64,000 nt of DNA from Pseudevernia furfuracea (Eukaryota; Ascomycota; Lecanoromycetes; Lecanorales; Parmeliaceae). Positions 11,917-21,864 of the stretch are shown here, in pieces. The translations under genes and the position numbers were made by a program. Position 1 is the stretch's first letter. Each line of letters starts with the position of its first letter. The notes beneath the pieces are model-generated. The model was not told where the DNA came from. It saw only the letters and a program-made list of their open reading frames with translations, and did not search any database. The DNA lies in contig JAIUPT010000030.1 of assembly GCA_022315425.1 (NCBI GenBank), forward strand, positions 1 through 64,000, written 5' to 3'.

Positions 11917-13233
11917 GAGATCAATGCTGAGATTAGTGCTGAGATTATTGCTGAGAATACTGTCTGTTGAGAACACCGCTGAGAATACTACCTGCTGAGA
12001 ATACTGCTGAGAATACCGCTGAGACCAATATCGCTGAGAATACCGCTGAGACCAATACCGCTGAGAATACCGCTGAGACCAATACCGCTGAGACCATCGC
12101 TGAGAATACCGCTGAGAATACTACCTGCTGAGACCACTGCTGAGACCAATATCGCTGAGACCAATACCGCTGAGACCAATGCTGAGAATACTGCTGAGAA
12201 CATCGCTGAGAATACTGCTGAGAATACCGCTGAGACCAGTGCTGAGACCAATGCTGAGACCACTGCTGAGAATATCGCTGAGAATACTGCTGAGACCATC
12301 GCTGAGAATACCGCAGGGATTATCGCAGGGAATACCGCAGAGAATACTGCCTGCTGAGACCACTGCTGAGAATGTCGCTGAGAATACTGCTGAGACCACC
12401 GCTGAGAATACCGCAGGGATTATCGCAGGGAATACCGCAGAGAATACTGCCTGCTGAGACCAGCGCTGAGAATACCGCTGAGAACACTGCCTGCTGAGAC
12501 CAGCGCTGAGAATACCGCTGAGACCAATATCGCTGAGAATACCGCTGAGACCAATACCGCTGAGAATACCGCTGAGACCAATACCGCTGAGACCATCGCT
12601 GAGAATACCGCTGAGAATACTACCTGCTGAGACCACTGCTGAGACCAATATCGCTGAGACCAATACCGCTGAGACCATTGCTGAGAATACTGCTGAGAAT
12701 ACTGCCTGCTGAGACCACTGCTGAGACCAGCGCTGAGAATACCGCTGAGAATACTACCTGCTGAGACCACTGCTGAGAATATCGCTGAGAATACTGCTGA
12801 GACCACCGCTGAGAATACCGCAGGGATTATCGCAGGGAATACCGCAGAGAATACTGCCTGCTGAGACCAGCGCTGAGAATACCGCTGAGAACACTGCCTG
12901 CTGAGACCAGCGCTGAGAATACCGCTGAGACCAATATCGCTGAGAATACTGCTGAGAATACTGCCTGCTGAGAATACTGCCTGCTGAGACCACCGCTGAG
13001 AATACCGCTGAGACCAATACCGCTGAGAATACTGCTGAGAACACTGCCTGCTGAGACCAGCGCTGAGAATACCGCTGAGACCAATATCGCTGAGAATACT
13101 GCTGAGAATACTGCTGAGAATATCGCTAAGACCAATGCTGAGATCAATGCTGAGACCAATGCTGAGATCAATGCTGAGAACAATGCTGAGATCAATACTG
13201 AGACCAATGCTGAGACCACTGCTGAGACCACTG
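11917..13233. repeat. 1.3 kb minisatellite of 12-nt units (GCTGAGANNANN)
   Basis: Built from 12-nt units such as GCTGAGAATACC, GCTGAGACCAAT and GCTGAGACCACT, plus a CTGCCTGCTGAGA variant. Longer blocks recur inside it: the segment with GGGATTATCGCAGGGAATAC occurs near 12315, 12415 and 12825, so a higher-order unit of several 12-mers was also amplified. Because 12 is a multiple of 3 and the units lack CTA/TTA/TCA in most phases, the minus strand is open in three frames (up to 304 codons at 12420-13334). I do not call these genes. Confidence 0.93.
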
Positions 13234-13320
13234 CCATTGAGTGTCCCATTGAGTGTCGCATTGAGTGTCGCATTGAGTGTCCCATTGAGTGTCCCATTGA
13301 GTGTCCCATTGAGTGTCGCA
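13234..13320. repeat. Second 12-nt satellite (CATTGAGTGTCS), about 7 copies
   Basis: Seven tandem copies of CATTGAGTGTCC/G directly abut the GCTGAGA minisatellite. Same period, different unit. Followed by a short diverged tandem pair sharing AGCATCACTATT (13327 and 13369). Confidence 0.9.
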
Positions 13321-13399
13321 ATTTTCAGCATCACTATTTTAGTTATTATTCCAGTCTATAATACTCTCAGCATCACTATTCTAGTCAATAATGCTCTCA

Positions 13400-13577
13400 G
13401 CGAGGAAGACTGTATACAAATATTTATGATAAACGTCGCTGGCGGTCATTGCCCTGGGAGGCTTTGCACTGCAAAATCTGCCGCTAGCGATCGATTCGAA
13501 AAACGTTGTTCCACCAATGAAAAATTTATTCGGATGGGTTTTGCAGTGCAAAGCCCGAGAATACTAGAGTTAATGTT
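13400..13577. repeat. Palindromic module, copy I
   Basis: About 178 nt, repeated as copy II 381 nt downstream. The left arm GGCTTTGCACTGCAAAATC (13460-13478) pairs with the right arm GGTTTTGCAGTGCAAAGCC (13537-13555) with one C/T mismatch. Each arm is also a palindrome by itself (TTTGCA-C-TGCAAA). An open frame of about 60 codons is shared with copy II. Function unknown. Confidence 0.85.
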
Positions 13578-13779
13578 CAATCGGCGATCTCAAAGTAGGT
13601 GTTTGAATGCTTAGGTGTAAGAAGTTCTAAATAGAATTCAGACTCAGCCTTATCGAGGGCTTGACGCTTCGTCGCACGCTTTCCTCACCAAATAATCGTG
13701 TCGATCAAAAATATTCTAAAGTCTTTTCAGACTGCATAAAGAGGCGACGATGACTTCGATTATGTCTTGAAACAGCTCA

Positions 13780-13957
13780 GCGACGAAGACTGCATGCAAA
13801 TCTTTATGGTGAACGTCGCTGGCGGTCATTGCCAAGGTAGGCTTTGCCTGGCAAAACCTGCCGCTAGCGGTCGATCCGGAAAACGTTGTTCCACCAATGA
13901 AAAATTTATCCGGATGGGTTTTGCCAGGCAAAGCCCGAGAATACTAGGGTTAGACGT
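13780..13957. repeat. Palindromic module, copy II
   Basis: Left arm GGCTTTGCCTGGCAAAACC (13840-13858) and right arm GGTTTTGCCAGGCAAAGCC (13917-13935) form a perfect 19-bp inverted repeat. Each arm is a palindrome TTTGCC-T-GGCAAA. Next to the left arm sits a perfect 10-bp palindrome CCGCTAGCGG (13861-13870), which is CCGCTAGCGA in copy I. The module ends in ACTAGGGTTAGA. Arm centres differ from copy I but pairing is kept. Confidence 0.85.
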
Positions 13958-14160
13958 CAAGATTATTCTTTAATCGAAGTCCTTCTTTGCTAATGATGAG
14001 AGTCGAAAATATATGATAATTGTTCTTGATATTAATAGCACTGACCTCTTTCTCTGAAAGCGTACTATTAAGTACATTTACGTCGATCTAATCTCTCGCA
14101 GACTATAATGTTCGAAGAAACTTCTCTTATAGATAAGTTATAGACTCTACTTCTTCGATC

Positions 14161-17100
14161 TTACGATAAAGATAGAATTTTAACTCTTTAGTATTATTGT
14201 CTATGAAAATAACTCGTTCATGTTGTGAGTTACTCTGCTCCTTCATTGAAATTAGAACTTCTATAAGGAATTTCTGCGTCGAGATCTTTTTGCCTTGATT
14301 TTTCGCAGACTGTGTACCTCGCAGAGAAGTCGTAACATTAAAAACTTTGAAGTTCTTGTTACGACTCCCGCGACGAGTCGAGTCGCTCTCACTATCTTCG
14401 TTAGAATTCTACTTGATCTTCTTTTGCTTGCTGATTGCGATAATAGCGTCTGCGAGTAAGCTGCGTTTAACATCTATTATAATAATTTAAGATTCTTATG
14501 AGGCGAAATAAAGATATTAAGTGTGATATAGATAAGTGAAATAAAGTAATATAAAAAGGACGATAAGAAATACGAAAGAAGTTGAAAGTGAGTTGAAAGA
14601 GAGTTAGTGAGTAAATGTCTTGATAGAGAATTCGTCGATTTTGTTATCTATAGAAAAACTCGATGAGCTTAAGATAGATAATAGCTATATAAGCATATTG
14701 CGATAATATCTGATAGTTATATGAAGAAGATGCTACAACGCGAAGAAAGTATAGATATGTCATCACTTTAAAATATCAATGTGTATTAGTTAATTGCGCA
14801 AATTTAGAGACTTCGAAACAACTTAAGCAACGTCAGTTAAGCTTATTATATATAGTTGCGACAATCTCGAACAATATGTTATATGTTCTCAGCTATGTCA
14901 TCGCGCTGGTCTTTGAGAGAGTCTTAATTGACACATAACAGTTCTTTAGTATTTAATCGTCTCTCTATTTATTCTTCTTACGCTCGTTGCGATAGCGATC
15001 GTTTAATTCTTTGAATTGTGTTTTATTTATCTCTGCGAAGTCGAAATGAATAAGAATAATATTATAGAATCGAAGAAGTCTCTATCTTATATTCGCAATA
15101 TTAGTCTGCGCTGTCTTTTAATCGATAAAGAGCTTAACTTCGATCGCAAGATTGATATAGATAGTTAAGAATAAGCATAGATCACAGAAGATTGCTTACG
15201 ATAATATACTTATAGCGCATATAGAATTGTTCAAGCTCTGTGCTATCTTTATACTTAACGTATCTATTTATAAAGTATCACACGTAAAAGAAATTGTGCG
15301 GAGTAAAGATATTCTAAAAGAACGATATCAGTAAGGGACGAGTCTTGTACATGACAAGTCGCGAATATTCGAATGCTTCTAAAAGCTTCTGAATATGATA
15401 CTATTATCGTAAGTCAGAGACTATTAATACTTATAAGAGAGATAACAGATCTTCATATTCTCAATCACTCGATTCTTAAAATCTTTCACACAGTCGAAGA
15501 TCTTAGATCGAGTAGTTTATTTCTTATTCGAGTTCACATCTATCTCTTTGCCGTAGACCTATTCAACGATATTCTTTTAGAGATTATTCGTAAAGTATAT
15601 GAATGTATTTCAGCGAATAACTCGATCTAGAAGACGCTGCTTCGTCTCTATATCATCACTGTTCTTTATCTCTTCTTCAGCGACCTTATCACTTCTCTTT
15701 CTCTTTCTTATTTTTTTGTTAGTGATCGCTATCGCAAGTCGTGCTCGAGAAGTGACTAGAATTGACGAATATCGAGATTGTCGCTCTAATGTAGAATTAT
15801 CGAAAGACGAAGTTTGAGACGTAGAAAATGAGTTGTCGATTAGAATAGAATCTGTAAGAGAACTTATCGTAGTGTTGCTTACGATAATAGAGTCAAAATG
15901 ATCATCAAGCACAGTCGCGCTTCTCTGTGAGAATTAATTGAAGTTGAAAAGAACTATCGAGATAGTATTAAAGCGAGAAGAGACTTTTGCTCGAGATATT
16001 GCGATAACGACTCTTGATATTAAAAGAGTGAAATATAGAATATAAGACAATAAATTATTATAGAGATAGTGTGCGAGTTGAGAAAACGCGACTAACTAAA
16101 TGCTTTGATGACTGAGGTTGCGAGGAACTTCTCGCTAAATTTTATTATACTTTAAGCTTTTTTGATAGACGATCGTTATCGTAGCTGTAACGCCTTTGAT
16201 TATTGTACGAAATATTCTTCAGAAGATGTTATTATCGCGTATTTATAGAAGCACACGTACTTACGATCGAACTACACGATTTATATTCTCTCACGTTCTC
16301 AATTTTAAGAATAAAGGGCTCTCGATAAAGAAGCTGAAATTCAGCGAGCAAAATATTATATCTTTAAGCGATAACGATAGTAACGCGAAATCCTTTGATT
16401 CAAGCTAATCAGAAGATAGAGATAATATTTTAATATATTTATATTATTTATACTATATCGCAGATCTTTAACTTTATCGTAAAGAATATAGACGAGCTTA
16501 AAGAGCGAATTCGTAAAGCTCTTAAATATCAGAAAGAGAACGAAAGCGTTAATTAACAACTTTCTTTGAATGTCGATCTTGAAGATATTCAACATGTAGA
16601 TTAGTATAAAGACGTGTTATCGCAAGTCGAAGACGAAGAGATTGTCTCTATAATTGAGTTTAATCGAGAGCAGGTCGCTAATAAAGAGTCTACGATCGAA
16701 GCTACGAGTTTATTATTTTAGAATATACTCGCAAGTTCATCGTTTTAAAACATATCAGATATGCTACCTTCACAATTACGTCGTCTCTCTAACGATCTCT
16801 TCGAGACGTTGTCGCAATCTAGAATACGTGACGAAGATTTCATTTCATTTCTTCTCGCACTTGGCCTATAGTGTAAAGAGACTAATATGTCTAAAACATA
16901 ATACTCTACTTTGCGAGAGATTCTTCGTATGCTTGAGTCTCACCCTCTGCTTCAATCGCTTTCATCAAGATATATAACATTACGAAATCAAACGAAGGGT
17001 CAACTATCGCAACTATCTCTAAGACGCGTTCTATTATTATTAGCACTCGATAAGATGTCTACACTATTAGAGCAACGAAAAAATATGTTAATGAACATCT

Positions 17101-20100
17101 CTAGAGAGTATCTTTACTTCTTCGACTCTGCGATCTTGTTTTAAATCATTTTACGCTCTAAGTTAACGAAGAAGATGCACTTTGAACTTAATGAATTTCG
17201 CAGCAATTCGATGAAGCTATAACATTTACATATCTGAATCTCATCTATTAAAACTATATCTAAACGATTCGCTCGTTATCTCAATCAAGACCTTATCTTC
17301 TTATTCGATTGAATTTTCTATAAGTGCTCTCATTCTAACTACTCTCTTTATCATCTTAATCGCATTGTAGAAGTTGATCTTGATTTTCTAAATTAGACTC
17401 CTCGCGAAGAACAAGACAAGCTTAAGATAAAGATTTAGTATACTTATCGCAACTCCGAGATCTTCACATCGTTTTATACGATCTATTATTTTGAACGTTA
17501 TGAAGCACTCTTGTTAAACTCATATTCTTTCATTAAGGAAGATGCTATTCTCAATCGACATCTCGATATTAGAATGAATTATGCTTCAGCGTTATTATCG
17601 CAAGTCGACTTGACAACTAACACGATAATAATTCGTTCTCTTCTCAATGAGAAAGAATAAATACAATCGCTTACTTGATCTGCATCTCTAAGAACAGAAC
17701 TTGAAATTAAAACGTATATTCGCGATTATTTTCATCATCAGTTCAACAGTGCGAATAATATTAAATGTCTTTCGTTGTCTTTTCTTCTCTTTATCGACGA
17801 TTTTGAGCTTTATCGTAACGCATATAGAAGCTTAATAGAAGTCTATATTCAAATAGCTATCTTCAAGTTTCATGAACGTATGCGACGTGTTAATGTCTTT
17901 TTCTTGACTCTTGATCCTCACGATAGCAATTTTAATGATGTTATTAACTCACTTCATGATCTCCGCTCTTTCAATAAGGGAATTATTCTCGAGCTATCGC
18001 AATCTACTCGAGTGTGTGCTTTCACGCTATGTTTTATTGATGATATATCATAGCAGCAAGTCAATACGAGTTTCAAATCACAAAGAACAAACTTAGACTA
18101 TCGATCTTGTCTCGTTATCGCAGAAGGTCGTGATAATCTTGATTACGACATTGTTCAACATAATAGATTTTATCGATAGACGATATAGCAAAGACGTGAG
18201 ATGAACACGCTCTCTATCAAAGCAAAACGTGAAATATTCGCGACTAAGTGAGACTTACTCTTCGAGAAGTCAGCGCTGTTTCGACTAATCTCAGCGCTCG
18301 ATATTATTCTCACAAGATCTAACGATTCTACTTATTCGAAGTATGCTGAACTTTATAAGCAACTGCATTATTTGCTTTTAGAGATTATTCTTATCACAAC
18401 GGATGTTACTGTCTATGTTATCGCACTTCGAAATTGATCTTTTGCTTCTGACTTTGCGCGTATTCAATCTTCTTTATATCATCTCAAGAGTTACAGTCTC
18501 TTCGAATATGCGCGATGAATTGTTATTATATCTGCTCTACTTCTCTGCTGCCTAAGAGAGCAGCATATACAGTCTTATTATCTCAACGCCGTTCGAACAC
18601 ATTTGACTTAACACTCAAACGACTTTACCGCAATATAATTTATTATTCGTGTTTTTGCTTTTATTATCAGAAGTACATTTCTACTTATAATAGATAAGTT
18701 AAAAGAGCGAGCTCAACTAATGACAGTAATCAAGAAAGTCAGAAGTTATTTTCAAATACTACTAAGCTTTGTCGTCGTTGTCGCAAATAATAATCCTCGA
18801 TCGCGCTCTGCAACACCTATACGACGAGACTTCATTGAATCAGCCAACGCGATTCTATTATCTATCGAAGACGAAGTGAGAAATGAGACGCAATCAAGCA
18901 GTCTATCTAAGACCCGTGTATCTCAAAAAGCTTAAGAGTTCACAAACGATCAGCGTCGTTCAAATATGCACGTGATTATTCATTACGAAGCTATAATATA
19001 AGAGTATAAAATGTCAAGCAATCTTAATATTCTTATCGACGAAGACAAGCATAGATGCGTAAATAATAATTCTATATTCTCCGTTCCCCTTCTCTACTAA
19101 ACACGTATTATCGTAATCTTCTAAATGGTTTAAAAAGACTGTTTATCAAATCAATTATATTAAAGTTGAACGACTACTGCTTGCTTATAAAAGTCTACGA
19201 TAGAGTATTCGTCTTATTCTAATAAATGACTTCGAGACAGACGATTCTCAAATTATCTCAATTATTCAAGAGCTTTATCGCAACTGTCTCACTCTTTTCA
19301 AAACCCTATTTACGAAGTCTGAATAGCACTCACTTCGCGACTCTTTAGATGAGTATAAAAACGATAATTTAATCGTCTTAAATTCGAATAGTCTACATAG
19401 AGCTGTTATCGCAATAGGTCGCTTATCTATGAAGTACTGTAAAACGATTTTGAGCTTGTCTTTTCGCCTCTTCGACACAGTGTTAATAACATCTCAATTT
19501 AAGACATGACTGAGAGCGGCTTGGGCTCAAGACTATGAGATTAAGAATGTAATGCATTTTGAAACAGAGAGCTTTCGATGATATAAGAAAATAACTTTCA
19601 CATTAGAATAAGCAGAGGTTACGATAAACTCGTTGAAAGCCTTATTAAGAATAAGCGCAGGCCTTCAGATCATCGCTACACATTCAAGATAAGCGACTTT
19701 ATAAAGTTTTATACTCACTTTCTCGATCGAATCTCTGATCTCTTAATCATAACATTATTAGCCCACTCAGAGTCACGTGTATTTTTCAAGATTGCGATAG
19801 CGAAGAGACAGGATAAGTCAGAGCCGATGCTCGAGATTGACATGTTTCAAATATTAAGCGACGAGCTCATTGTTGACCTCTTTGACATCGAACCTCTTCA
19901 ACTCTATATGATATTAGTCTCAAGATCTCATAATGAACGTTAGCTCCAGTTGCGACAATTCAACAAATCGACACAGTTCGAAGAAGTTCAAGAGCTATTG
20001 TTAATTCCTTGACGTTTATAATATCTTTAAGTAGAGTAAATTGAAGAAGAGAAGCAGAAGATAGTCGAGACGTAATCGCAACACTAAAACTAAGTTAATA

Positions 20101-20348
20101 ATATAGCATATTGTGACTTGAAGAATTAAAAGATAGTGATAAAGTAGATATGTGAAGAAGACAGATATGTAAAGAAGCTAAGTTGGTCGCGCGCTGCCGC
20201 AATTCAAAATAATAATCTCGAACTGCGCAATAGTAAATTATAGATAACATCCAGATCTTCTCTGATCTTACAGTAGCTGAATCGTTAAATTATAAGTTAC
20301 GTTTATTCTATGCTACTGTCTAATAACCACTATTTCTATGTTACGATA
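14161..20348. repeat. Dispersed octamer TATCGYAA, 22 exact copies in blocks of one orientation
   Basis: Plus orientation TATCGCAA starts at 15730, 16618, 17005, 17445, 17596, 17995, 19276, 19407; TATCGTAA at 15405, 16475, 17811, 19109. Minus orientation TTGCGATA at 14435, 14698, 14987, 15999, 19792; TTACGATA at 14161, 15196, 15879, 19619, 20341. Related TGTCGCAA or TTGCGACA at 16810, 18779, 14856, 19950. Chance expectation for a fixed 8-mer on both strands in 6.2 kb is about 0.2. Role unknown; transposase-binding sites are one possibility. Confidence 0.8.
17690..18190 (+). pseudogene. Tnp2-like transposase core, RIP-decayed
   Basis: In frame from about 17690: FHHQFNSANNIKCLSLSFLL, then FIDDFELYRNAYRSL (17790-17835), FHERMRRVNVFFLTLDPHDS, NFNDVINSLHDL and, after one in-frame stop, QQQVNTSFKSQR and AEGRDNLDYDIV. 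From memory, this order matches fungal Tnp2/Plavaka transposases, where the block reads like FxDGFGLYRN, FHERxRRxNV and LTLGPHGSNF. The Gly-to-Asp/Glu changes fit G-to-A mutation. The core carries an RNase-H-type catalytic Asp in active relatives. Frames before and after are broken. Confidence 0.55.
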
Positions 20349-20379
20349 ACAACTCATTTAATCTTTATCTAAATTAACG

Positions 20380-20570
20380 TCTCGATATCATGAAACGTTA
20401 CGCGTAATAAACGTCCCTTCTTTGTTACGTCTCCGTTTGAGAAGACGTCGCATGTATATAACGATTACATCGCGTTACGTCTCAGGTCATCGAGACGTAT
20501 GTTAAAATACACGATTGTTATTTGTCATTGTCAAATGGCAAGTATATTGGGGTGTAACGTCCCGTCACTA
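20380..20570. repeat. Cluster of ACGTC motifs, possible transposon end
   Basis: Within 190 nt: AACGTCTCG, AAACGTCCC, GTTACGTCTCC, AGACGTCGC, GTTACGTCTCA, GAGACGTAT and GTAACGTCCCG, in both orientations. The last, in GGGGTGTAACGTCCCGTCAC, is followed by ordinary sequence. Subterminal repeats of this kind are usual in CACTA-like elements. No paired left terminus was found. Confidence 0.4.
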
Positions 20571-20651
20571 CTACGGTAACTCAATCGTAAATTTACGGTA
20601 CCATAACCCGCCTTTGTGTCGCTAAGATAATTTTAACAAACCTTTATTATT

Positions 20652-21856
20652 GGATTCTGATAGGTATACATAGCCTTTTACTACATGTACATACCCTTTT
20701 ACTACATGTACATACCCCCTCCTTACTAGGTAGATATAGGCTAGTAACATGAGTATACCTTCCAACACTATTCGGCCTGACTAATTTGCCCGCAAATCAG
20801 AGACTTGACACGAAGTCCCATAGAAACTTTAAGGGTCTCAGTGAATCCTCTCCCCACGCAAGGCGTCGCAATGCGTCGCAATTTGACGCAATTGCATTTT
20901 CAAAATCTACCAAAGACAAACCGCCATGGACCTCTGCAGATAAGCAGACTTGACGCTAAGAACCAGCATCTGGTCCGACTAATCCTCGGACATAGTGTTT
21001 TTGAGTTATTTGAGTCATTTGAGTCCAGGCGTTCTTCTTTCACCTCACCGCCAGCAACCCTCGATCAACTATCAACCCTCCATCATACATCTATCTCATC
21101 TACCTCATCTTCCTCCTCGTCCTCCTCGTCCTCCTTCTTCAGATACCTCGACAGCATGGGCTGACAAGAGTGGGCTGAGTTGCGGGCATCGGGCAAAACC
21201 TCACCACACCACATTCTTCTGGACAAGTCTCGCGCGCTAAGATCTGTCAGTCAGTCGATCGATGACGTGTTTCTGGCACAGTTCAGTCGTCTAGATCGCT
21301 ATGTGCAGGGAGTGCAGTCGATGTTCCACACCAAAAAATTCTCATTTGCCCCCCGGAACCGAGGTTCTGCCCAATTTTTGGAAGGCTGGAAGGTGATGAT
21401 GGAGACAAAGCAGGAGAGTCGCATATAACGGTCGCCCTATCGTTTTTCCTTCTCTACATACATACATACATATATATACTGCTGTTTACAATGTGTTGAC
21501 TCATTAATGTCAAAGCCTCTTCAAGTATTTGCGCTGCGCAGCACGTAAATTCCGTCTGCAAGTGCTTTTTATATAGGAGAGACTTCAGCTACTTTAAGTC
21601 ATGTTCAAACAATTCTTTAAATGCTTCTTCAAAAGAACGGCTATCTCTACTCCGTCTTCTGGCCCTTACATTCAGCTACTTTCTTACCAAAATGACTCTG
21701 CGGTCGGCTCGTTTTCAGGGTTTACTTTCTAGAGAGTTGGTGGGGTAGCTTAGTGCGATGCGTCTTCTTTGGAATGTAGGTAGAATAGAGGGGTATGTAC
21801 ATGTAGTAAAAGGGTATGTACATGTAGTAAAAGGCTATGTATACCTATCAGAACCC
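20652..21856. mobile_element. 1.2 kb TIR element, hAT-like by its 8-bp target duplication
   Basis: Terminal inverted repeats of about 70 bp start GGATTCTGATAGGTATACAT at 20652 and end with the inverse at 21856 (first bases GGGTTCTGATAGG on the other strand). Inside each TIR the unit CTTTTACTACATGTACATAC is repeated twice. It is flanked by TTATTATT (20644-20651) and TTATTGTT (21857-21864), an 8-bp target duplication with one G/A difference. An 8-bp duplication is the rule for hAT elements. At 1205 bp it is too short for a transposase, so it is non-autonomous. Confidence 0.78.
20805..21164 (+). CDS. Hypothetical ORF inside the TIR element
   Basis: A 119-residue open frame starting at a non-ATG codon or at an internal Met (MRRNLTQLHFQ), ending in a run of nine or more Ser and FFRYLDSMG. 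No domain is recognised. It may be the remnant of a 5' exon of the parent transposon or just open sequence. I do not think it is a host gene. Confidence 0.2.
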   Translation: MTRSPIETLRVSVNPLPTQGVAMRRNLTQLHFQNLPKTNRHGPLQISRLDAKNQHLVRLILGHSVFELFESFESRRSSFTSPPATLDQLSTLHHTSISSTSSSSSSSSSSFFRYLDSMG

Positions 21857-21864
21857 TTATTGTT

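Larger units (their letters stand above)
13958..20565 (+). mobile_element. Decayed DNA transposon, Tnp2/Plavaka (CACTA-like) type, limits uncertain
   Basis: A 6.6 kb AT-rich stretch full of broken frames. The only recognisable domain is a Tnp2-like transposase core at about 17690-18190 on the plus strand. Minus-strand broken frames (14261-14473, 15610-15912, basic or Ser-rich) could be a second gene. The right side (20380-20565) is dense in ACGTC motifs and ends with GGGGTGTAACGTCCCG, which could be a transposon terminus; I found no matching left end. The octamer TATCGYAA is strongly enriched throughout. Element limits are therefore a guess. Confidence 0.5.

Noticed and set aside
11798..11998. 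Poly-Leu and poly-Asn open frames
   Set aside because: They are translations of the TTA/ACT microsatellite; no start context, no non-repeat part.
11917..13320. CRISPR-like array
   Set aside because: Tandem 12-mers without unique spacers, in a fungal genome.
11988..13334. Minus-strand frames of 92-304 codons
   Set aside because: Open only because the 12-nt satellite lacks stops in those phases; three frames are open at once.
13767..13973. Protein-coding gene in palindromic module II
   Set aside because: The frame is shared with module I but has no upstream context or known domain; the arm symmetry is the stronger signal. Kept as an alternative explanation in the finding.
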